Shown piece by piece: positions 24,409 to 33,267 of a stretch of DNA of 64,000 nucleotides (position 1 is the first letter of the stretch; each line of letters opens with the position of its first letter). The notes beneath the pieces were generated by a model. It had not been told where the DNA came from. It saw only the letters and a list, made by a program, of their open reading frames with translations, and did no database searches. Both the position numbers and the translations under genes were made by a program. Source of the stretch: Chitinophagaceae bacterium (lineage in GTDB: Bacteria; Bacteroidota; Bacteroidia; Chitinophagales; Chitinophagaceae); contig JADJDJ010000005.1 of assembly GCA_016702745.1 (NCBI GenBank), positions 171,037 to 235,036 of the forward strand, given 5' to 3'.

Positions 24409-25908
24409 ATGGCAAGCGTAGGTAAAGTAAAACAGGTTATCGGGGCGGTCATCGACGTTCAGTTCGATGGTAAACTTCCTGAGATTTATAACTCCTTAGA
24501 GCTCAAGAAAGAAAACGGTGATATCCTCGTCCTTGAGGTGCAGCAGCACCTGGGTGAGGACAGTGTCCGTACCATTGCGATGGACGGTACCGAAGGTATT
24601 GTTCGTGGTACAGCCGTAACCGATACCGGCAACGCGATTGCCATGCCGATCGGCGAGGGAATCAAAGGCCGTCTCTTTAATGTAACCGGAGACCCCATCG
24701 ATGGATTACCTGCTGTAAGTAAAGAAAACGGGAGGCCGATCCACAACCTGCCTCCTACATTTGAAAACCTGAGCACCGCTTCTGAGGTACTGTTTACCGG
24801 TATCAAGGTAATTGACCTGATCGAACCCTATGCAAAGGGTGGTAAGATCGGATTGTTCGGTGGTGCGGGTGTGGGTAAAACCGTGTTGATCCAGGAACTG
24901 ATTAATAATATCGCGAAAGCCTATTCCGGTTTGTCTGTATTTGCCGGTGTGGGTGAAAGAACCCGTGAAGGAAATGACCTGATGCGTGAAATGATTGAAG
25001 CAGGCATCATGAAATATGGGGATGCTTTCAAACACAGCATGGAAGAAGGCGGATGGGATCTGAGCAAAGTGGATATGAAAGAACTGGCCGACTCCAAAGC
25101 TACCTTTGTATTCGGACAAATGAACGACCCTCCCGGAGCCCGTGCAAGTGTGGCCCTCTCGGGTCTGACTATCGCTGAGTACTATCGGGATGGCGACGGA
25201 CAAGGTAAAGGACGTGATATCCTCTTCTTCGTTGATAATATCTTCCGTTTTACCCAGGCCGGTTCTGAGGTATCAGCCCTCTTAGGTCGTATGCCATCTG
25301 CCGTGGGTTATCAGCCTACCCTGGCCACTGAAATGGGTATCATGCAGGAGCGGATCACTTCTACCAAAAATGGTTCAATCACATCCGTTCAGGCGGTTTA
25401 CGTACCTGCGGATGACCTGACTGACCCTGCTCCTGCCACTACCTTCGCCCACCTGGATGCGACTACGGTATTGTCAAGAAAAATTGCTGACCTTGGTATC
25501 TATCCTGCGGTTGACCCGCTGGATTCCACTTCAAGGATCCTGTCACCACAAGTAGTAGGAGAAGCCCATTACAATTGTGCCAACCGCGTAAAGCTGATGT
25601 TGCAGCGTTATAAAGAACTGCAGGATATCATTGCGATCCTGGGTATGGATGAGCTGAGTGAAGAAGATAAACTCGTAGTAAGCCGCGCCAGAAGGGTACA
25701 GCGTTTCCTGTCACAACCCTTCCACGTGGCAGAAGCCTTTACCGGTCTGAAAGGTGTACTGGTACCTATCGAAGAAACCATCCGTGGTTTTAATATGATC
25801 ATGGACGGTGAAGTGGATGAGTATCCGGAAGCAGCCTTTAACCTGGTAGGTAGTATTGATGATGCGATTGAGAAGGGTAAGAAATTGCTGGCGCAGGCGC
25901 AGGGATAA
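24409..25908 (+). CDS. atpD: F0F1 ATP synthase subunit beta
   Basis: This 499-residue catalytic subunit of F1 carries Walker A GGAGVGKT (151-158), the catalytic Glu in VGERTREGND (Glu183), Walker B ILFFVDNIFRF (Asp276) and the C-terminal helical domain with the DELSEED loop in the form DELSEEDK. It hydrolyses or synthesises ATP at the inner membrane together with the alpha subunit. The start is the ATG at 24409 (MASVGKVKQVIGAVIDVQF), as in relatives. Only atpC follows; the rest of the complex (atpBEFHAG) is elsewhere, a common split in Bacteroidota. A clear promoter lies upstream. The 104-base gap to atpC is filled by a word repeat. Confidence 0.97.
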   Translation: MASVGKVKQVIGAVIDVQFDGKLPEIYNSLELKKENGDILVLEVQQHLGEDSVRTIAMDGTEGIVRGTAVTDTGNAIAMPIGEGIKGRLFNVTGDPIDGLPAVSKENGRPIHNLPPTFENLSTASEVLFTGIKVIDLIEPYAKGGKIGLFGGAGVGKTVLIQELINNIAKAYSGLSVFAGVGERTREGNDLMREMIEAGIMKYGDAFKHSMEEGGWDLSKVDMKELADSKATFVFGQMNDPPGARASVALSGLTIAEYYRDGDGQGKGRDILFFVDNIFRFTQAGSEVSALLGRMPSAVGYQPTLATEMGIMQERITSTKNGSITSVQAVYVPADDLTDPAPATTFAHLDATTVLSRKIADLGIYPAVDPLDSTSRILSPQVVGEAHYNCANRVKLMLQRYKELQDIIAILGMDELSEEDKLVVSRARRVQRFLSQPFHVAEAFTGLKGVLVPIEETIRGFNMIMDGEVDEYPEAAFNLVGSIDDAIEKGKKLLAQAQG

Positions 25909-25912
25909 TCAT

Positions 25913-26008
25913 TAATGTGGAAATGTGAGGATGTGGAAATGTGAAAATAGTCACATCCCTACATTCCCTCATTCTCACATTCTCACATTTTCACATTTTC
26001 ACATTTTC
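25913..26008. repeat. inverted pair of AATGTGAA-type words between atpD and atpC
   Basis: The left arm repeats ATGTGGAA and ATGTGA words (25914-25949). The right arm repeats TCACATTC and TCACATTTT words in the opposite orientation (25950-26010). For example GGAAATGTGAAAAT (25936-25949) pairs with ATTTTCACATTTTC in the right arm with one mismatch. It lies inside the atpDC transcription unit, so both arms should be transcribed and could fold into a hairpin. Confidence 0.65.
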
Positions 26009-26013
26009 TCAAC

Positions 26014-26268
26014 ATGAACTTAGAAATATTAACACCAGAGAAAAAAATCTACAGTGGCGAAGTCTACGGTGTTCAGATGCCCGGTATCAGCGGTTCATTT
26101 GAAGTACTGGAGAAACACGCACCGCTGGTTAGTGCATTAAAAGCCGGCCGGGTAAAAGTACTGAAGGATAAAACCCATACCAGCAGTTTTGATATCCAGG
26201 GCGGTTTTGTAGAAGTACTGAATAATAAAGTAACAGTGCTGGTAGAAGGCGCTGTTGCGGTTGACTAA
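26014..26268 (+). CDS. atpC: F0F1 ATP synthase subunit epsilon, short form
   Basis: This 84-residue protein equals the N-terminal beta-sandwich domain of subunit epsilon (MNLEILTPEKKIYSGEVYGV, PGISGSFEVLEKHAPLVSAL, GGFVEVLNNKVTVLVEGAV). The C-terminal helical hairpin that inhibits ATP hydrolysis in other bacteria is absent, as is usual in Bacteroidota. It sits in the central stalk of F1. It follows atpD in the same unit and is closed by a strong terminator at 26333-26356. Confidence 0.93.
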   Translation: MNLEILTPEKKIYSGEVYGVQMPGISGSFEVLEKHAPLVSALKAGRVKVLKDKTHTSSFDIQGGFVEVLNNKVTVLVEGAVAVD

Positions 26269-26332
26269 TATTTTCCGATCTGCATCGGCAGGAAAGACCA
26301 CCTGTATTCCGGATTTTGAAAACAAATTACAG

Positions 26333-26356
26333 ACCCTCCTTTGCGGAGGGTTTTTT
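26333..26356 (+). terminator. intrinsic terminator after atpC
   Basis: ACCCTCC-TTTGC-GGAGGGT followed by six T residues is a textbook rho-independent terminator, 65 bases after the atpC stop. Confidence 0.92.
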
Positions 26357-26392
26357 ATTGAATTTAAAATATCTTTAGTCAAACCGCTGTGA

Positions 26393-28356
26393 ATGGAGAT
26401 CAGATTGAAACTCCCGCTTCTCTTTTTTGTCTTTCTTCTTTTTATAGAAAATGGTCATTCGCAGACTCCCGCTGCGGATTGTCAGTATAAAAAAGGAGTA
26501 AAGGATTACCTGACAAGGATTGATTGTCCAACCGATTTTAATTACCTGAAAGGAAAGTCGCTGACCGAGAAATTTGGTCAGGTGGCCTCCGTTAAAATTG
26601 TGTACAGTATCCGCAATAATCAGCTTTACTTTATCAATTCTTCTCTTTATCCATTTCACTATGATTTTTGCAGTTCTGTACTCAATGTGCCCGATGAATT
26701 AAGTCTGTTCAATATCAAAAACTATCAAAGCAATCCTGCCCGGGAGTTCATACTGGTTAATTTGAATTATTATTCCTGGCTCGGACTTTATGGGATAGAA
26801 CTGATGCCGGAAGATAATATCGGGGCAAAGGAATTGAACAGCTTTTTTCAGCAAGTAGTTACCCGGGTGTATTTCGGAAATAAAGTCAGGGTGCTGGCCA
26901 TGTCACCGGAAATGGAGAAACGTTTTGCCGCCATCCCCTCCATTCCGTTGATCCGTTCCACTGATGTGTACCAGGGACGGCAATTTGTTTCTTTGAACAA
27001 GGGAAAGGCCTATGGGTACCTGAGAAAAGTAAAAGCACAGGAAATCAGTAAAACTGTAATCTCAAAACATGATATTGTTATCCTGGATGGATTGCCCAAT
27101 GAATTACCAGTGGTGGCAGGGGTAATGACGGTGCCATTTCAAACGCCCTTATGTCATGTGAGTCTGCTTTGTCAGAACCGCAAAACGCCCAATGCCACTT
27201 ACCGTGCTGCCTGGACTGATCCTGCGATTGAAGCGCTGTTAAACAAACTGGTTTGTTATGAAGTAACAGCCGACAGTTTTTTAATCAGAAAAGCAGGGGA
27301 GGCAGAAGCAGGGGCCTGGTGGTTAAAAACGGAAAGCCGTAAAACGATCAGACTGGCTGTAGATACCAGCATCAGAAAAATTACCGGGTTACAGGAATTG
27401 AGTTTTAGGAATGTATCTGCAATCGGAGGCAAGGCGGCTAATTTTTCAGAACTCCTGAAAATCCGGGTAGATAAAAAGCCCATCCCCCTGCCGGAAGGAT
27501 CTTTTGCGATCCCCTTTTATTTTTATTACCAGCATCTGAGAGAAAATAATATTCATCAACTGTTGGATTCAATACTGACTAATTCAGCTTTATTGAATGA
27601 TCCGCAAAAACTCAATATCAGTTTAAAAAATTGAGAGATGCGATCAAAGCAGCACCGATAAGTAAATCATTATTGGAAGCAATTCAGGTGCGGATGAAAA
27701 CAGGGGGACTGGTTTTTGAAAATTACCGCTTTCGTTCCTCTACCAATGCGGAAGATGTGAAAGGATTCAATGGAGCTGGTTTGTATGAATCCAAGACCGG
27801 TAGTCTCACCGATCCTGACAAACCCATTGAGAAAGCGATTAAAACGGTATGGGCCAGTCTGTGGGATGAACGGGCATTTGCAGAAAGACAGTATTTTAAA
27901 ATTGATCAGCGCTCGGTTGCCATGGGAATACTGGTACATCGGGCATTCGGGGAGGAGTTGTCAAACGGAGTAGCTGTCACCAAACATTTATACCGGAAAA
28001 ATTACCCGGCCTATACATTTAATGCGCAGGTGGGCGAAATCAGTGTGGTTACACCACCGGAGGGTGTCAACTGTGATGAAGGAATCATTGCATTGGGCCG
28101 GGCATCGGGCAGTCGTAAGGTAACCGTTGAATACATCAGCCGGAGTAACCTGAGTAAGGACAAGACCGTATTAACCGATGCACAGGTTGAACTGCTGGCA
28201 AAATACCTGACAGCGATTAAAGAGCATTTTTATTATAAAGTGGAAAGAGGGACAGGCCGTGATGAAACCGGCTTAATAAATTTTGGGATGGATGTAGAAT
28301 TTAAGATTGATGCATTTACCGGGAAACTTTATATCAAGCAGGCAAGACCTCTTTAA
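26393..28356 (+). CDS. exported PEP/pyruvate-dikinase-like (ATP-grasp) protein, one frame change
   Basis: About 654 residues in two frames. Residues 1-24 form a signal peptide (LPLLFFVFLLF, ending GHSQ). A central segment (HDIVILDGLPNELPVVAGVM, then TPLCHVSLLCQNRKTPN) resembles the phosphohistidine domain of glucan water dikinases and PPDK, with His in LCHVS. The C-terminal part is a PPDK-type ATP-grasp domain (GGKAANFSELL, YRFRSSTNAEDVKGFNGAGLY, KTVWASLWDERAFAER, DVEFKIDAFTGKLYIKQARP). The order His domain then ATP-grasp is that of GWD-type enzymes. One base is missing in the A6 run at 27625-27630; adding it joins SLKK to LRDAIKA. Secretion of an ATP-dependent fold is odd. The substrate is unknown. 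Confidence 0.78.
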
Positions 28357-28557
28357 GGAATTTGAAAACTGTTGAAAGGATATTGATTTATTCAAAGGGA
28401 GGAGTTCGAATCTATCTAAAAAATCGTTTTCGTCTTACCGGGCCTGACCTCCAAAGGAGTCCTATGGACCGGTATCTTTTATTAGGTTCTTTTTCCAATA
28501 GATGCCGGATCAAGCCCGGCATGACATACCATCAAAGCACGATTTTTAAAATAGCTG
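28357..28557. other. intergenic stretch between convergent genes
   Basis: These 201 bases separate the exported dikinase-like gene from the convergent DUF4197 gene. Apart from the GCCGG hairpin repeat at 28504-28520 and a short T-rich stretch I see no gene, tRNA or clear terminator. Confidence 0.5.
28501..28527. repeat. GCCGG-ATCAAGC-CCGGC hairpin of the interspersed type
   Basis: GATGCCGGATCAAGCCCGGC followed by ATGACA forms a 5-bp GC stem (28504-28508 with 28516-28520). This GATxCCGG-ATCAAG-CCGGxATGAC form resembles a short palindrome I recall as recurrent between genes of many bacteria. Only one copy occurs here, so the class is assigned by resemblance alone. Confidence 0.4.
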
Positions 28558-29279
28558 CTAGTTTTTTTGCAATTTCTTTTTCAATTCTCCCTCCGCCCAG
28601 GTAAATACTTTCTTCATCATATCTGTTTTCCGCAATTCATATTTACTGCGAATCTGTTCTTCTTCATTGGCCACCATCAGAAACATCAGATCAATCACGC
28701 GGGCGGAGACAAAATCTGTCAGACTTGTTTCCAGCGGTTTATTGATAAAGGGAACAGCGTTGTAAATTTTTGTAACTCCCGCCCATTCTTTATCCGCTCC
28801 TTCCATTTTGATGGTACTGTCCACAATCGGCCTGAAGGCCGTCATTAATCCGGGTTTCATTTCCTGTTTAAAATAATCGGTGGCGGCATGGGTATTATCG
28901 GTCACCAGTATTTTAGCAGCATCTTTAAAACTCATGTTTTTGATGGCATCGAAAAACAAAGGTTTGGCTATTTTTACAGCTGATGACATAGCGCGGGTGA
29001 ATTTACCGGTGACCTGATTGATCACTTTATCAAAACCAAGATCACGCAATGTTTTTTCAATTTTTGCTGCTTCGCCGGGAAAGGCAAAACGAACCAGCGG
29101 ATTGCCATCAGGATCGGCAAAAGCATCCAGACTTTTAAACAGTCCCTGGGAGAGGGCATCTTTTAATCCCATGACCATTTCCAGCTCGGAAGGAACCAGT
29201 CCCAGGTTTTTCAGGTGCTGCAGCCCGGAGAAAAAACTAAAAAACTACTGCATACAAGAGCGTAAAAAAATCTTTTCAT
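28558..29279 (-). CDS. DUF4197 protein, probable lipoprotein, N-terminal frame change
   Basis: The main frame (28558 to about 29215) encodes a DUF4197 protein: LEMVMGLKDALSQGL, DKVINQVTGKFTRAM, DAAKILVTDNTHAATDYFK, and the NEEEQIRSKYELRKT C-terminus. This family is common in Proteobacteria and Bacteroidota, and its function is unknown. A signal-peptide frame (MKRFFYALVCSSFLVFSPGC) starts at 29279, one frame off. A missing C in CC at 29214-29216 would give the lipoprotein-like junction PGCSTLKNLGLVPSE, about 240 residues in all; a missing base in the A6 run at 29231-29236 is an alternative. If so the mature protein is anchored in the periplasm. Confidence 0.75.
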
Positions 29280-29326
29280 AATACATCTTATTGAAATGAA
29301 ACCGGTAAATACCAGGAACGGGTTGA

Positions 29327-29878
29327 TTAATTCAATTGCGGGTCAATGGGGAAATTGATCATCATTTCATAGTCACCACCCATGTGTTTAAGAGCGTCTT
29401 TCCAGATTTCCTGGTGATCAGGATGGAAAATCAGTTTCCGGTTTCCTTTGACAGTGAGCCAGGTTTTTTCAGTCATTTCTTCCATTAATTGACCTTCGCT
29501 CCAGCCGGAATAGCCCAGGAAGAAACGGACCTTATCGAGATCGGGATCGCCGTTTTTAATCATTTCCACTACAAAATCAAAATCACCGCCCCAGTAAATG
29601 CCTTTGAGTACTTCCTGTCCGCCCGGTATTTTTTCAGGTACCTGGTGGAGCAGGTGGATAGTATTGAGTTCGACAGGTCCGCCATAGTATACCGGCAGTT
29701 TATATCCTTCCAGTTCGGGCACCAGTTCGTCCAGCGTGTTTTCATAAAGGCGGTTGATTACAAAACCGAAGCTCCCGTCGGCATTATGTTCGCATAATAA
29801 TACGACGGTCCGCAGGAAATTCGGGTCCTTCAGGAAGGGGTCTGCGATCAACAGGATGCCGTTAGCGGGGTCAATCAT
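29327..29878 (-). CDS. yqgE: YqgE/AlgH family protein
   Basis: This 183-residue protein is a complete YqgE/AlgH (DUF179) member. Signature blocks are GILLIADPFLKDPNFLRTVV at the start, GSFGFVINRLYE, the GGPVELNTIHLLH strand and the FFLGYSGWSEGQLMEEM motif. The function of the family is not established; AlgH was first linked to alginate regulation in Pseudomonas. TAATATTG lies near the start on the minus strand as a weak -7-like element. It is transcribed separately from the DUF4197 gene 48 bases downstream. Confidence 0.9.
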   Translation of the reverse strand: MIDPANGILLIADPFLKDPNFLRTVVLLCEHNADGSFGFVINRLYENTLDELVPELEGYKLPVYYGGPVELNTIHLLHQVPEKIPGGQEVLKGIYWGGDFDFVVEMIKNGDPDLDKVRFFLGYSGWSEGQLMEEMTEKTWLTVKGNRKLIFHPDHQEIWKDALKHMGGDYEMMINFPIDPQLN

Positions 29879-30060
29879 GCTTCAATATTAGTACTTTTTA
29901 GAATTGAAAAAGCCGGTCCCGGTTTGTGACTTTTTGGCCCGAATAGCCCTAAAGCCCCGTTAAAATAAGGCCACTACCCGTTGCAGGGTATAGGGATGCA
30001 CCGGGGAACTGTATTTTTGTGGTATTGCCCCGAATAATAAAAGCTACTATCTTGCCGATA

Positions 30061-31407
30061 ATGAAAATGAAAAGGGTCTTTAGTATTATCACCATCCTGA
30101 TCAGCCTGTCGTTGGTGGGGATCATGATTAACCAGAATTCTGCCTTAAGGAATATGGTATCCCTGCGTACGGAGCAGATCAAACATTCGGTGGAGTTGAG
30201 TACCCGCCAGGTGGCCGATGATCTTTCCCGGCACAAGGGCAGTAACCTGATGGGCAGTCCCAAGAAGGGTTTTGGCCTTCCTGATGATTTCTCCATTGAT
30301 ATTTTTAAACCGGTCACTGTGGCCAGCCGCTTCAGTGTGTAAGAGATCCGGCAGAAATTTGAATCGGCTTTTCAGCAAAACGATTTAAAGAATATCAAAT
30401 TTGAGTTTGGAATTACTTCATTCGACCGCAGCAACAATATGGAATTTCAGAAAGCCTCACCCGGCTTTTATGATACCTATGTGGATACGGTACACAATTT
30501 TGTTTTTTATACTGGGCTGGAAGCATTGAGCGGTACAGCAGGAGAGAACCTGAGTGTGAATGAACTGCTGGTAGTGGCGGTACCCAATATCAAGGGACTG
30601 GTATTGAAATCACTTTTCTGGCGGATCGCGATTTCGGTTTTATTTACCCTGATCATTATTGCTGCCTTTTTTGTGACCGTCCGCACCATGCTCAGACAAA
30701 AGAAACTGGCGGAAATCAAAAACGATTTCATTAATAACATGACGCATGAGTTCAAAACACCGATCGCCACGATTTCACTGGCCGTGGATGCCATGCGGAA
30801 TGAAAAAGTATTGCAGGACCGGACCAAGCTGGGCTATTTCAGCAGTATCATCAAGGAAGAAAACCAGCGGATGAACCGGCAGGTGGAAACCATTCTCAAA
30901 GCATCCCAGCTGGAAAAACAGGAGGTGGATCTGAGCCTGAAGCCGGTACATGTTCATGAAGTAATCAAAGATGTAGTTGACAATTTTGTGCTTCAGTTAC
31001 AGGAAAAAGAAGGCATGGTGGAAATGCAACTGGATGCAACAGCAGATCTGATCAATGCCGATGAAGTCCATTTTTCTAACCTGGTCAATAACCTGGTAGA
31101 TAATGCCGTAAAATATTCGAAAGAAAATGTTCCACCGGTGATCCGTGTCAGTACTAAATCCAACGGCAAACATTTTACCATGCGGATTGAAGACAATGGT
31201 ATCGGTATGAATAAGGATACGGTAAAAAGAATTTTTGAAAAATTCTACCGGGCTCATACCGGTAATGTACATAATGTAAAAGGGTTCGGACTGGGATTGA
31301 GTTATGTAAAAGCCATGGTCGAAGCCCACGATGGCGATATCAAAGCGGAAAGCGTGCTTGGAAAGGGCAGTGTGTTTACGATTGATTTGCCGTTGAGCAA
31401 GAGTTGA
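30061..31407 (+). CDS. sensor histidine kinase with an in-frame TAA
   Basis: This is a 448-codon two-transmembrane sensor kinase. One helix lies near residues 5-24 and another at about 187-210 (IAISVLFTLIIIAAFFV), bounding a periplasmic sensor region. The kinase core has the H box NDFINNMTHEFKTP, N box NLVNNLVDNAVKYS, G1 DNGIGM, F box FEKFYR and G2 GFGLGLSYVK. In the sensor region codon 30340-30342 is TAA in the same frame on both sides (FSV-stop-EIRQKF); CAA for Gln would fit. The start is the ATG at 30061 (MKMKRVFSIITILIS). No response regulator is adjacent. If the TAA is real, the kinase core is not made from this start. Confidence 0.85.
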
Positions 31408-31540
31408 GGCGAGTGGCTAGTGGGGAGTGGCGAGTGGAGTGGTCGGCAGTTAGCAGTCTTCAGTCGACAGTCATCAGTCTTCAGTCGAGAGTCAGCAGTC
31501 GTTAGTCGACAGTCATCAGTCGTGAGTCAAGAGTGAATAC
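31408..31540. repeat. GAGTGG words followed by AGTC words, after the sensor kinase
   Basis: About 31408-31440 repeats a 7-8-base word around GAGTGG (GCGAGTGG, CTAGTGG, GGAGTGG). Then 31446-31535 repeats 7-base words containing AGTC (TTCAGTC GACAGTC ATCAGTC). The first vocabulary also occurs at 46858-46888, the second at 7889-7919, 14292-14396 and 32905-32940. No coding potential. Confidence 0.6.
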
Positions 31541-31562
31541 TGGATATTCGGAGGCCCAATAA

Positions 31563-32837
31563 CTAATACCCAATTCCACTCCCTCTTCTCCACAACAAAC
31601 TCCCATCTCCATAACTCAGGAACCGGAAATTATTTTGGAGGGCGTGGTTGTAAATTTTTTTCCAGTCTTGACCCACGAGTGCGGCAACCAGCAATAATAA
31701 CGTGGATTGCGGCTGGTGAAAATTAGTAATCAGTCCTTTTACAATTCGGAAAGTATAACCCGGGGCAATCAGGATCTGTGTTTTGGTCACCAGTTTCTCC
31801 ATTTTATTTTTATCCATCCAGTCTGATAAATATTTCAGCGCTGCCGGGGCCGGAATATCCTGGTTCGGTAAATCATAGGGTTCCCATTAGGAAATAGTAA
31901 GCAGGTCTGGTTCTTTACTATTTGTACCGGAATGCTTTTGATCAGCCTGCATCAGTTTCAGCCCGATCCAGTACAGGCTTTCGATTGTGCGTAAAGAAGT
32001 GGTACCAACGGCTATGATATTTTTATTGATTTGTTCTTGCAGGTTTATAATAAAGCTGCGATCCACATCAATCCATTCGGCATGCATTTCATGATCAGCC
32101 ATCTGATCTGCTTTCACCGGTTTAAAAGTGCCGGCGCCAACATGGAGGGTTACAAAAGCAGTCTTTATTTTTTTTTGTTCCAGTGATTTAAAAATGGCAT
32201 CGGTAAAATGCAGACCGGCTGTGGGAGCAGCTACTGAACCATCCTGCACTGCATAAACAGTCTGGTACCTGTTTTTATCTGATTCTTCAGCTGCTCTTTT
32301 GATATAAGGTGGCAGGGGAATAGCACCGGCCAGGTGAAGTAATTCAGCAAAACTAAGATCCTGGTCGGACCAGGATAATTCAATAACAAAAGAGCCTGTT
32401 CTTTTTTCGTTGTAACGGGCTTCCAATATAATATCACGTTTGCCTGATTTTATTTTTTTCTCCAATACCTGCCCAGGCTTCCATTTTGAGACGCCACCTA
32501 CGAGGCAATGCCAGAAGACTTTTCCTTTTTGCAACATCGCCTTCGTGATATCCGGATATTGCTCATGTGGTTCCAGGCAAAATATTTCAATTACACCGCC
32601 ACTGGCTTTCTGAAAAAGCAGCCGGGCTTCCACCACTTTGGTATTATTAAAAACCAATAGTGAATCAGCAGGTAAATAGGAGGGGAGTTGCCGGTATTGG
32701 TCTTCGGTGATGACTCCGTTTTGATAGATCAGTAATCTGGAAGCATCTCTTTCTTCTAATGGGAATTTGGCAATCCGGTCTTCAGGTAGATCGTAGGTAT
32801 AATCCGCTATGGATAAATTTCTGGGATGGGGTGTCAT
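31563..32837 (-). CDS. queA: tRNA preQ1(34) S-adenosylmethionine ribosyltransferase-isomerase, in-frame TAA
   Basis: QueA transfers and isomerises the ribosyl part of SAM to preQ1 in tRNA to make epoxyqueuosine. Visible motifs include IADYTYDLPEDRIAKFPLEE, RDASRLL, VFNNTKVVEARL, SVAAPTAGLHFT, TLHVGAGTFKPVK, HAEW and, near the end, GLITNFHQPQSTLLLLVAAL and FLSYGDG. The frame is continuous over 424 codons except for TAA at 31887-31889, between LLTIS and WEPYDLPNQ; CAA for Gln would fit. The start is the ATG at 32835-32837 (MTPHPRNLSI), since the longer upstream frame adds a spurious hydrophobic piece and covers the promoter. Without readthrough the last 108 residues would be lost. Confidence 0.9.
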
Positions 32838-32864
32838 ACAACCAACTGTTGTAATGGTGAAAAG

Positions 32865-32895
32865 CAAAAGTATCAACGAAGGTTCAATGGAACAA
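32865..32895 (-). promoter_or_regulatory. Bacteroidota promoter of queA
   Basis: The minus strand has TACTTTTG (32865-32872, perfect TAnnTTTG) and TTG (32893-32895) 20 bases upstream. The leader to the queA ATG is about 20-27 bases. Confidence 0.55.
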
Positions 32896-32899
32896 GTGA

Positions 32900-33060
32900 A
32901 TCAGTTGACAGTCGGCAGTCGGCAGTCAGCAGTCAGCAGTCAGGAAGCCTGAATCGATTGCCTAATGAAAAGGAAGATTTCCCTTAAGCAAACGCTACAT
33001 TTCAACTTCTCAACCCCTCTCAACCTCTCAACCCCTCAACTATCCAACCTCTCAACTCTC
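32900..33060. repeat. AGTC words and TCTCAACC words upstream of the dcw cluster
   Basis: About 32905-32940 repeats CAGTCGG and CAGTCAG words. About 33000-33060 repeats TCTCAACC and TCTCAACT words (period about 8). They fill most of the 430-base gap between queA and mraZ. The remainder holds three DnaA-box-like sites, a GC-rich stretch without genes (about 33100-33180) and an inverted repeat next to mraZ. Confidence 0.6.
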
Positions 33061-33061
33061 A

Positions 33062-33091
33062 CTATCCACAGCTTATCCACTGCAATCCACA
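33062..33091 (+). promoter_or_regulatory. three phased DnaA-box-like 9-mers upstream of mraZ
   Basis: CTATCCACA (33062-33070), TTATCCACT (33073-33081) and CAATCCACA (33083-33091) resemble the DnaA box TTATNCACA with 1, 1 and 2 mismatches, spaced 11 and 10 bases (one helical turn). They lie about 180 bases before mraZ. They could let DnaA influence the division cluster, or be chance variants at the edge of the TCTCAACC repeat. Confidence 0.4.
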
Positions 33092-33232
33092 GTCAATTCA
33101 CCGGATTTTTGGGATAAACCGGGGTTCCATTGCTGAAAGCCTTACCAGGACTGCTTTTCAGGGCAAAAAGGGCTGGGGATAAAAGAAAACCAGAAAAATT
33201 TGGTAGGTAAGTGGGAAAAAGTGTTATTTTGT

Positions 33233-33253
33233 GTCAATTAATTCAAAATTGAC
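33233..33253. promoter_or_regulatory. 7-bp inverted repeat at the mraZ start, candidate operator
   Basis: GTCAATT-AATTCAA-AATTGAC is a perfect inverted repeat, 14 bases before the mraZ ATG and just after TATTTTG (33225-33231), a one-base-short -7 element. The position suits a repressor site, possibly for MraZ itself, but the typical MraZ direct repeats are not evident. Confidence 0.4.
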
Positions 33254-33267
33254 TCAAATTATTGATA

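Noticed and set aside
27631..28356. Separate second gene starting with TTG in the dikinase-like locus
   Set aside because: The start lies in the middle of a conserved domain and the frames join smoothly after one added base in the A6 run.
28404..28412. GTTCGAATC resembling a tRNA T-loop
   Set aside because: No acceptor, D or anticodon stem could be found around it, and no CCA or partner stem follows.
28362..28604. 80-codon plus-strand frame after the dikinase-like gene
   Set aside because: It overlaps the end of the DUF4197 gene in antisense and reads through a palindromic repeat. No signal or motif.
30340..31889. Reassignment of TAA to Gln
   Set aside because: Many intact genes here end in TAA (for example atpD, ftsZ, fadN), and reading through these would add unrelated tails. 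Only two internal TAA codons occur.
33062..33091. Chromosomal replication origin
   Set aside because: Only three imperfect boxes, no AT-rich unwinding region of convincing length, and no dnaA or other origin-linked gene nearby.
33100..33215. MraZ-binding TGGGA direct repeats upstream of mraZ
   Set aside because: Two TGGGA words occur about 100 bases apart, not as the regularly spaced triplet expected for MraZ.
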